This document shows positions 54,755 through 64,000 of a stretch of 64,000 nt of DNA, one piece after another. Each line of letters starts with the position of its first letter. Within the stretch, counting starts at the first letter, position 1. Under the pieces are notes generated by a model. That model worked only from the letters and a program-made list of their open reading frames with translations. It was not told the origin of the DNA and searched no databases. Source of the DNA: Platanthera guangdongensis. Lineage: Eukaryota; Streptophyta; Magnoliopsida; Asparagales; Orchidaceae. The DNA lies in NCBI GenBank assembly GCA_039583875.1, contig CM077151.1, forward strand, positions 114,842,609 to 114,906,608, written 5' to 3'. Made by a program: the position numbers and the translations under genes.

Positions 54755-57700
54755 GTGAGTTCACTTCAGGTACTCACATTATATTTTAAATTTACTTGCT
54801 TTTGACTTCTCTTTTGGAGAGATTAGAAGGTTTTCACGAGTTCACTTCAGGTACTCGCGTTATTTGTTAAATTTACCTCCTTTTGACTGACTTTTGCAGA
54901 GATTAGCAGGAGTTAGTGAATTCACATAGGGTACTTGCATTATATTTTAATTTTACCTGCTTTTGACTTCTATTTTGTAGAAATTGGCAGGTGTTCACGA
55001 GTTCACTTTAGTTTTTCGATTTATACTTTAAATTTATGTGATTTTGATAGTTCCTTCGCAGAGATTAGTACATATTCACGAGTTTACTATAGGTAGTCGC
55101 CTTATATTTAAAATTTACATGCTTTTGACTTCACATTTCCAGAGATTAGTAGATGTTCACGTGTTAACTTCTGCTACTCGCATTATATTATAAATTTACG
55201 TGTTTTTGACTTCCCGTTTGTAGATATTAGTAGGTTTTCACGATTTCACTTCAGGTACTCGAGTTATATTTATAATTTACCTGCTTTTGACTTCACTTTT
55301 GGAGAGATTAGAAGTTTTTTTCGAGTTCACTTCAGGTACTGGTGTTATATTTAAAATTTATCTGCTTTTGACATCACCTTTGTAGAACTTAGTTGGTGTT
55401 CGTGAGTTCACTTCAGGTAATCGCATTATATTTTAAATTTGCCTACTTTTGACCTCTCTTTTGTTAAGATTAGATGGTATTCGCGAGTTCACTTCAACTA
55501 TTCACATTATATTTTAAATTTACCGGTTTTGACTTCTCTTTTATAGAGATTAGCAGATATTTGCTAGTTAAATTCAGGTACTCGTGTTATATTTTATATT
55601 TACCTGCTTTTTAATTCTCCTATGCAAAGATTAGCAGGCATTTTCTAGTTCACTTCAGGTACTAGCATTATATTTTAAATTTACTTACTTTTGACTTCAC
55701 CTTTGCATAGATTAGCAGGAGTTCACGACTTCACATCAGATACTCACGTTATTTTTAAAATTTACCTGTTTTTGACTTCTCTTTTGTAGACATTAGCAGT
55801 TGTTCGCGAGTTCGCTTCAGGTACTCATGTTATATTTTAAACTTACCTGCTTTTGACTTCACTTTTGGTGAGATTAAAAGGTTTTCTTGAGTTCATTTCA
55901 GGTACTCACGTTATATTTTAAATTTACCTTCTTTTAACTTCTCTTTTACAGAGAATAGTAGTTATTCGCGAATTCACTTTAGGAAGTCTCATTATATTTT
56001 AAATTTACTTGCTTTGGAGTTATCTTTTGGAGAGATTAGCATGTATTTGTGAGTTCACTTCAGGTACTCACGTTACATTTTAAGTTTACCTGCTTTTGAT
56101 TTCTATTTTGGGGAGATTAGCAGGTATTCCCGAGTTCACTTCAGGTACACGCGTTATATTTTTAATGTACTTGTTTTTGACTTCTCCTCTGAATAGATTA
56201 GCAGGAGTTCACAATTTCACTTCAGGTACTCGCATTATATTTTTAATTTTCCTGTTTTTGACTTCTCTTTTATAGAGATTAGCATGTGTTTACGAGTTCA
56301 CTTCAGGTACTCGTGTTATATTTTAAATTTACCTACTTTTAATGTCTCTTTTGTAGATATTAGTTGTTGTTCACTTGTTAACTTCAGATACTTGTGTTAT
56401 ATTTTAAATTTGCCAGCTTTTGAGTTCTCCTTTGTAGAGATTAGCAGGTGTTTATGAGTTCACTTCTGGTACTCACGTTATATTTCAAATTTATCTTCTT
56501 TTGACTTCTCCTTTTTAGAGATTAACAGGTGTTTGAGAGTTAACTTCTGGTAATCAGGTTATATTTTAAATTTTCCTGCTTCAACTTCTCTTTTGTAAAG
56601 ATTAGTTGTAGTGCGCGAGTTCACTTAAGGTATTCGCGTTATGTTTTAAATTTACCTGCTTTTTACTTCTCTTTTTGAGAGATTAGAAGGTTTCAGCAAG
56701 TTTACTAAAGTTACTCATATTATATTATAAATTTACCTACTTTTGACTTCTCTTTTGCAAAGATTAGGAGGTGTTTGCATTATCACATCAGGTACTCTCG
56801 TTATATTTTAAATTTATCTACTTTTGACTTCTCTTTTGGAGAGATAAGAAGGTTTTCGCGAGTTCACTTCAGGTACTCATGTTATATTTTAAATTTACCT
56901 ACTTTTGACTTCTCTATTGCAGAGATTAGCAGGTGTTCACGAATTCACTTCAGGTACTCATGTTTTATTTTAAATTCACTTTCTTTTGACTTCTCCTTTG
57001 CAAAAATTAGCAGGTGTTCGCAAGTTTACTTTAGGTATTTGCATTATATTTTAAATTTACCTCCTTTTGACTTATCATTTCTAGAGATTAGCAGGTGTTT
57101 GCGAGTTCACTTCAGGTACTCGCATTATATTTCAAATTTATCTGCTTTTGACTTTTCCTTTTCATAAATTAGTTGGTGTTCACGAGTTAACTTCTTATAC
57201 TCGCATTATATTTTAAATTCACCTTCTTTTGACTGTTCTTTGTAGAGATTAGCAGGTATTTGCGTGTTCAATTCAGGTACTCGCATTATATTTTAAATTT
57301 ACCTGCATTTACCATCTCTTTTGGAGAGATTAGAAGGTTTCCGTTAGTTCACTTCAGGAACTCGCATTATATTTTAAATTTAACGGATTTTGACTTCTCT
57401 TTTGTAGAGATTAGCAGGTGTTCGCGAGTTCACATCAGGTAATCGCGTTATATTTTAAATTTATCTTCTTTTTACTTCTCCTTTATAGAAATTTGCAGAT
57501 GTTCGCGAGTTAACTTTAGGTACTCATGTCATATTTTAAATTTACCTTCTTTTACTTCTCCTTTGCAGAGATTAGCAGGTGTTCGCGAGTTCACTTTAGG
57601 TACTTGCTTTATATTTTAAATTTACCTATATTTGACTTCTCTTTTGGAGAGATTAACAAGTGTTCGCAAGTTCACTTCAGGTACACGCATTATATTTTAT

Positions 57701-59122
57701 ATTTACCTGCTTTTGACTTCTCTTTTAAAAAAACTCGCAGGTATTCATGATTTAACTACAGGTACCTGCGTTATATTTTGAATTTGCTTGCTTTTGACTT
57801 CACCTTTGCATAGATTAGCAGGAGTTCACATTTTCACATCAGGTACTCACATTATATTTAAAATTTACATGTTTTTTTACTTCTCTTTTGTAGAGATTAG
57901 TAGGTGTTCACGAGTTCACTTCAGGTACTCGTGTTATATTTTAAATTTACTTGCTTTTGACTTCTCTTTTGGTGATATTAGATGGTTTTCTCGAGTTCAT
58001 TTTAGGTACTTGCGTTATATTTTAAATTTGCCTTCTTTTGACTTCTCTTTTCAGAGAATAGTAGTGGTTCGCGAATTCACTTTAGGTACTCACGTTATAT
58101 TTTAAATTTACCTGCTTTTGACTTCTCTTTTGCAGAGATTAGGAGGTGTTTGGGAGTTCAATTCTGGTACTCGCTTTATATTTTAAATTTACCTGCTTTT
58201 TACATTTCCTTTGTAGAGATTAGCAGTTGTTCACGAGTTCACTCCAAGTACTCACGTTATATTTTAAATTTTCATTCTTTTGACTTCTCATTTCTAGAGA
58301 TTAGTAGGTGTTAACGAGTTAACTTCTGGTACTAACTTTATATTTTAAATTTACAAGTTTTTTACTTCTCTTTTGTGGAGATTAGCAGGTGTTCGCGAGT
58401 TCACTTCTAGTAATCGCATTATATTTTAAATTTCTAGAGTTGACTTCTCCTCTGCAGAGATTAGTATTTGTTTGCGAGTTCACTTTAGGGACACATATTA
58501 TATTTTGAATTTACCTGCTTTTGACCTCTCTTTTGTTGAGATTAGCAGGAGTTTGCGAGTTCCCTTTAGGTACTCGCATTATATTTTAAATTTACCTGTT
58601 TTGACTTCTATTTTATAGAGATTAGCAAGTGTTCGCGAGTTAACCTCAGGTACTCGTGCTATATTTTAAATTTACCAGCTTTTGACTTCTCCTTTATAGA
58701 GATTAGCAGATGTTCTCGAGTTGTTACTTGTGTTATATTTTAAATTTACCTGATTTTGACTTCTCTTTTGGAAAGATTAAAAGATGTTCGTGAGTTCACT
58801 TCAAGTACTCGGATTATATTTTAAATTTACATGCTTTTGACTTCTCTTTTGCAGAGATTAGCATATATTCACGAGTTCACTTCAGATACACGCGCTATTT
58901 TTTAATTTAATTTTGACTTCTCCTCTGCATAGAATAGCAGGATTTCACGAGTTCACTTCAGATATAGGCTTTATATTTAAAATTTATCTGCTTTTGACTT
59001 CTCTTTTGAAGAAATTAGTAGGTATTTGCGAGATCACTTCAGGTACTCGCATTATATTTTAAATTTACCTGCTTTGACTTCTCTTTTGTAGAGATTAGTT
59101 GGTGTTAGCATGTTCACTTCAG
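54755..59122. repeat. Satellite block 2 (81-bp monomer, about 54 copies)
   Basis: Consensus pieces: CTTTTGACTTCTCTTTTGCAG, AGATTAGCAGGTGTTCGCG, AGTTCACTTCAG, GTACTCGCGTTATATTTTAA, ATTTACCTG; total 81 bp. Copies diverge by point changes throughout. Every monomer has a T-rich tract plus TTTTGCAG and, 31 bp later, CAG followed by GTACTC. Because 81 is a multiple of three, long meaningless frames run through it. Confidence 0.93.
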
Positions 59123-61400
59123 TGTAACATCCCATTTCCAACTAGACCCCTAAGTGGTTTTGGCCATGACTAGGTCATGACCCTGGGAAGCCAGAAATGG
59201 CCAAGAGATAGGAGGCCAAGGTAGGGATCACATGGTCTGCAGGTAGTAGAATTCTGAACAATAGTTTAGGATGACAATGGGGCTTCACCATGACCCCAAG
59301 ACCCTATCACAACACTCCCAAACATTTTGGGAGACCCATTAGAGCCAAAAGGACCCATTAGGGCCAACCCAAGAGGCCCAGTTGACCAAGGTCAACCCTA
59401 GCCCTAAATAGGTCAACCTAGCCCACTTAGGCCAATAGACCCACTCCTAGTCTAGAGGACCCCACCTATGCCCTCCTAACCCTAAAGTGAGGACAATGGG
59501 TCACTAAGGACACATTGGGGTCAGCCCTAGAGGCCAGGTTGACCCAGGTCAACTCAAGCCCTAATCTGGTCAAAGTACCCTACTAAGGGTATGTGACATC
59601 CAAAGTGCAGGCAACCCCATATAACCCTACCTAGACCCTAAGGAAGTCAATGGGTCCACCAAGGATCCATAGGGGTGGACCCTAATGGTCATGTTGACCC
59701 AAGTCAACTCTAGCTCTAAATGGTCAAAGTGACCTTACCAAGGGTAGTGACCTTTAAGGTGCCAAGTCAACCCTACCCAGCCCTACATAGACCTTAGGGG
59801 AGGCCAATGAACCACCCAGGACCCAATGGGGTCAACCTAGATGGTCAAATTGGCCAAGTCAACCCTCATTGAGGGTCAAGTCAACTTAGCCCAAAAAGGC
59901 TAACCCAAGCTCAAGCCACTTCTCCCTTAGGCTAAGCCCATTCCATGATCATCATAATCCAGTGGGCTGCCTTTAGCTTGTGGGGTTGACTAGTCAACCA
60001 GAGGTGACTAGGAGAGAGAAAAGCTCCTCTCCATGATAATGGAGGAGAGAGAAATGAGGAAGGAGAAGGGGGAAGTAAGAGGCCGGCAAGGGAGACTAAC
60101 AGCCACCCTTTATGGCTGCAATCAACTCCTCTAGGAGAGAGGAGTTGATTCCAGCCGTTTCCCGGCCACCAAGGGGTGGGTTCAGCCCCCCTCCACACAA
60201 CCCGAGCCACTCCATTAATGGAGATAATGGCCATTGAAGAACCAGCCTCTCCCCTCCCCCAATTGCCTTTTAAACACCATCAGGGAGCCGAGGGGATCAT
60301 TTTGGAGCACTTACCTGGAGGAGACGAGCCCTTCCACCGTGCAGTTGCAGAAGCCGAGCGCCGCCGCCGTCGCCAATGGCATCCCGCCGCTCCTCTCGCA
60401 TCCAGGCCGCCAGGAAGGTCCTCCTCCTCTCCTTAACTCGCGGGTAGATCCTAGGAATCCTTAGGCTAGAGTTTCGGGCTCAATTGAGCCCGATCGAATA
60501 CAGGATTTCTCCTGGTTTCGGCAAGGAAAGTCTTGCTCAATCCGCCGGAAACACCGCTCCGGCGGCGGAGCCGCCGCCTGACGACAGCCACCACCTCAAC
60601 GGAGGTGTTGGTGGCGGTGGCCGGCCGGGAAGGGGCTGGATCGCCGGCGGCAGAGCTTGGAAATCGCTCCAGGCAGAACCAATCCAGCCGTTGGCTCAGT
60701 GGGGACGATGACCAGATGCCGTCGATCTGCGCCAAGATTCGTGCGGCATCAATCAGATACTATAGGGTTAATAAAATTTATTTCATTTTTGTCACGCTGG
60801 ATGTATTTAATGTAATTAATGTTTAAAAATACCTAGGGACCCTGGATGGAAATTTGCCCAACATGAACATTGTAGCTTAGGGTGTCTAGTTTGCAGCAAA
60901 AATTGTTGGGACCCTTTTGGGTCACTGGTTGGACCAGGGCACCCATTTTTGGGACATGTCCTTAGGGCTCGGCAGTCACTAAAATGAGTGCCCACTCTTC
61001 ACCCCAAGCCCAAATGGGCTGAAATTTTGGCAGAGGGTCTATCCTAGGCATACCTAGGGCCTGCCCAAAAATGGGAATTTTTGGAGAAAATATTTCTATA
61101 GTTTGGTAAAAATTTAATAATCATAGATAAATTAAATAGGTGCCCTAAACACACCCAAACCCTCCCATTTTTGAGTGGTCCCTGGGCTCCAATTAGGTAC
61201 CTGTATAAAATTTCAGTTGGTTTGGGTGAGTGTTGAATAGGTTTTGACCCAACCCTAGTTCTACCCTATGCATTTGGGTGGCACTTTTGGTTTTTGCAGA
61301 GGCTGAACTTTCACTGATATGATTTAACTTTTTTACACTCACTCTGGGCTAGGGTAGCCCAGGGTAGGCCCTTTAGGGTATAGGGTTTGAAAATTTTTGG
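59123..61400 (+). repeat. LTR-X: chromovirus-like LTR inserted in the satellite
   Basis: Begins TGTAACATCCC, resembling the TGTAACGCCCC start of TEK-A and TEK-B, directly after satellite (TTCAG). 59380-60000 holds at least a dozen TTGAC/GTCAA cores, many paired as GTTGACC...GGTCAAC. A GC-rich section (60330-60720) contains ATGGCATCCCGCCGCTCCTC at 60375, a basic start reminiscent of the Tekay LTR exon. The right end is not definable because the sequence becomes a mosaic. No gag-pol follows. Confidence 0.5.
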
Positions 61401-63130
61401 ATGGGCTTGAAACTTTTGACTTCTCCTTTAGGGCATTTGGAAGATTAGAGTTTAGGGCACTATTGAAACCAGTAAAAGGGCTGAGATTTTGATGGGTAGT
61501 TGCTTTACATGTCTCAAGGTACTCACAGAGTTATATTTTATAATTTACTTAAGAGTTTTTGCAGAGCACTATACTTGCTTAAACTTGATACCTTAGACAA
61601 GGGCTTATAATCATGTTCATCTCTGTAAATTTTTATATTTTGATAAGTTGTTGCTTCTAATTTGGAACCTTGGAAAATTCTCTTTTCAGAGAATAATTTC
61701 TTCAAGTGGTTCTATGAAGCCCGAATTCACTTTAGGTACTCACGTTATATTTTAAATTTACCTGCTTTTGACTTCTCTTTTGCAGAGATTAGGAGGTGTT
61801 TGGGAGCATCAATGAATTCTGGTACTCGCTTAGTATATTTTAAATTTACCTGCTTTTTACATTTCCTTTGTAGAGATTAGCAGTTGTTCACGAGTTCAAC
61901 TCCAAGTACTCACGTTATATTTTGGGAAAAATTTTCATTCTTTTGACTTATCATAATTCTAGAGATTATCATAGGTGTTAACGAGTTAACTTCTGTCACG
62001 TACTAACTCATTATATTTTAAATTTACAAGTTTTTTACTTCTCTTTGGAAGATTGAGTAGGGTGTGAGATTAGCAGGCGTTCGCGAAAGTTCACCCTTCT
62101 AGTAATCGCATTATGGGTATTTTAAAGTTTCTAGAAAGTTGACTTCTCCTCTGCCCCTTGAGAGCCCTTTAGTATTTGTTTGCGAGTTCACTTTAGGGAC
62201 AACATACTTATATTTTGCACATTTACCTGCTTTTGACCTCTCTTCGGCTGTTGAGATTAAAAGCAGGACTTTGCGGGGAGTTCCCTTTAGGTACTCTGCA
62301 TTGCATAAAAGGAAAATTTTAAATTAAGGTGGTGGGTTGACTTCGGTATTTCGATGCACCGACGCCAATACGTTGAGATTAGCACTTCGCAGAAGTCCGG
62401 TTACGCAGGATTCCGTTAACCTCAGGTACTCGTGCTATATTTTAGAGGTGGGCGAGGCCCATTTACCACCGCTTCCGTCTGCCACTACGGAGGTATCCTT
62501 TATCCAGAAAGGGGGAATTAAAGGTCAGATGTTGCACAGAGTCGGGTGTTGCGTTGCACTTGCATGTCCATCATACTTGCATGTTAGCATAATTCATTTG
62601 ACACCTGATGTATAAGTGGAATGGGACGACATTAGGACCTGCAAAACGACCCTTAGTCTATAAGCTGTGGGCAAGTTTATAAATTAAAAGATATATTTAG
62701 TTACTGCTGTGACCACCGTTCACTTCAACGTACTCGGATGGGACTTATTTTAAATTTACGATGGGAGCCTTGCAAAAGACCCCTTGGACTTCTCTTTTGC
62801 ATAAGTGAAGTTACATTTCAGCTTATTTTATTGTCATGCTATAGAGTTCACTTCTAGAATAGGACGCGCTGTCATCTGCTTTAATATTTAAGTCCTCCCC
62901 TTTGACTTCTCCGCTCTGCCATAGAATAGCCAGGACTTATTTCTAACGAGTTCGAACCGCACATTTAGGGGATCGTCAGATATAGGCAGTCTTCCGGAGT
63001 TCATTGTGAGTCTCGACCCTGAGTAGTTTTATCAGCTTTTGACTTCATGAGTGATTTTGAAGTGAGGAATGTTAGTAGGTATTTTGCTGATGTTATCTAC
63101 TTCAGGTGGACACTCCTCGTGGCAGTTATA
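61400..63130. other. Mosaic segment: satellite copy intermixed with other repeat sequence
   Basis: Follows 57900-59110 in order (for example CGAATTCACTTTAGGTACTC at 58070 and 61722) but with short foreign insertions that grow denser to the right. These foreign pieces follow the order of 39390-40010: TTGAGAGCCCTTT (62158), CTTCGGTATTTCG (62342), CACCGACGCCAATACGTTGA (62357), GCAAAACGACCCTTAGTCTA (62641). Probably a consensus artefact. Confidence 0.7.
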
Positions 63131-64000
63131 TTTATATATGTCATTTATTCTCTGTGGACAGATAGTTTTCATTTTGACATTATGCTACTTTTGTAGAGAA
63201 TTATCGGCGCTTTGTGTGATGACCCTTCAGCATGTTCTCTAAGACTTCAGGTCTTACATCAGGACGCCGCGGCCCATCCACCACCACTTGAAGAAGATCC
63301 GGACGCCGAAATACTATAACATAAAGATTTCAGGCAACATGACGACTCCATGGCCGCTAATGGACGACAATGCTACAACCTTCGTCCGCAACACGTGAAG
63401 CCTACTTAAAAGCATATTTGAAGACCATTTCTATTCCTTAAGAGCTTTAATTAATTTAGAACTTGTAAAATTCTAATTTCTTGCACTTTATTTTTGGTGT
63501 GCATATAAACTGTTGGTGTACTATTAACCATCCGGATTGATGAAGTTTCATCTCAATATTGTATGGTTGGATCTATTTTGTAACTCCTATATAAAGGAGG
63601 CTTATTTAGTGATTGAAGGAATGAAAATGAAAACCCTAAAGCATCCCTCTCTCTTGAGAAATTCAGCCAAGGGCTAGAGATTAGCAGCCGGCCCCTTTTG
63701 CTCCCCTCTTCCTCCATTTCGGCCTCCCCTCCCGTGGAGCCTCCAAACGTGGTTTCTTGGTGCGACTCCAAGGAATAAGGACTGTAACCCCACTCGGTGT
63801 GACGCCGGTGGATCCATTCCGTTCGACGCCAGTGGAAACCGTGGAGAGAGTGATTCTCCCACAAAGTTATCAAGTGTGTTTCCACCAACGGGTTGGGTAA
63901 TCTCTTCCCCCTTTCTCGAGTGCTACTTCTCTTAGATTTGTCGAGGTTGAACCATCGTGTTCTTCGTGATTTTAAATATCAATCGATTTCCAAATCTCTG
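63131..64000 (+). other. LTR-like promoter fragment, unassigned
   Basis: No coding frame supported. CCTATATAAAGGAGG (TATA at 63588-63595) followed by AAAACCCTAAAGC and a GC-richer leader resembles the U3/R part of a copia-type LTR that continues beyond the window. Confidence 0.4.

Noticed and set aside
56775..58105. Plus-strand frames with repeating SRVHFRYS...LNLPTFDFSF units
   Set aside because: The monomer length (81 bp) is divisible by three, so frames stay open by chance; a satellite, not a gene.
49505..59122. CRISPR-like regular repeats
   Set aside because: Degenerate tandem monomers without unique spacers, in a plant repeat context; not a CRISPR array.
60176..60826. Possible small host genes in the GC-rich part of LTR-X
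   Set aside because: Short overlapping frames on both strands without motifs; base composition fits an LTR leader.
1..64000. tRNA, rRNA or conserved host protein-coding gene
   Set aside because: None recognised on either strand; short tRNA-like matches are retrotransposon primer-binding sites.

Overview
The window is plant nuclear repeat DNA. Essentially everything recognisable is LTR retrotransposon or tandem repeat, and I found no convincing host gene, rRNA or tRNA. The lineages present (Tat, Athila and Tekay-type chromoviruses of Ty3/gypsy, plus SIRE-type Ty1/copia) occur together only in higher plants; an angiosperm is likely but the species cannot be named.

Layout. (1) 1-20294: a GC-rich Tat element (TAT-1) on the minus strand. 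Its right (5') LTR is about 19412-20294, gag-pol runs leftwards to 4377, then come a tandem-repeat 3' region (3349-4290) and, on the opposite strand, an extra spliced gene (1027-2931) with its own TATA box and palindromic E2F-like site. The 3' LTR lies left of the window. (2) 9647-19143: a complete Tekay chromovirus (TEK-A, minus) inserted in TAT-1 gag, with 2305-bp LTRs and target duplication GCCGG. (3) about 20295-25724: the 3' part of an Athila-type element (ATH-1, plus) with a decayed ORF and one LTR (24217-25724). (4) about 25740-26690: a SIRE-type LTR remnant. (5) 27112-39231: a complete but decayed SIRE-type copia element (SIRE-A, plus). (6) 40296-49125: a second, young Tekay chromovirus (TEK-B, plus) with 1973-bp LTRs and target duplication GAAGG, inserted in an older repeat (39232-40295 plus 49131-49500). 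(7) about 49505-59122: an 81-83 bp satellite split by a 4.45-kb block holding an LTR-like promoter and a truncated SIRE element (SIRE-B, LTR 53068-54754). (8) 59123 to about 61400: a W-box-rich, chromovirus-like LTR. (9) about 61400-63130: a base-level mosaic of the satellite with another repeat, probably an assembly chimera. (10) 63131-64000: an LTR-like promoter fragment.

Most interesting point: both Tekay elements, although clearly diverged, share the same two-intron architecture. A 24-nt first coding exon starting ATGGCGCCAAA lies inside the LTR and ends at a GTAACG donor. The gag frame opens exactly after a TATAG acceptor beyond the primer-binding site, and the preceding in-frame codon is the TAG of that acceptor. 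A second intron, 77 nt in both elements, separates gag from protease; unspliced RNA stops just after the donor, while splicing gives one continuous gag-pol frame. Removing intron 1 also removes the primer-binding site, so splicing would separate translated mRNA from reverse-transcribable genome. This is inferred from sequence and needs RNA evidence.
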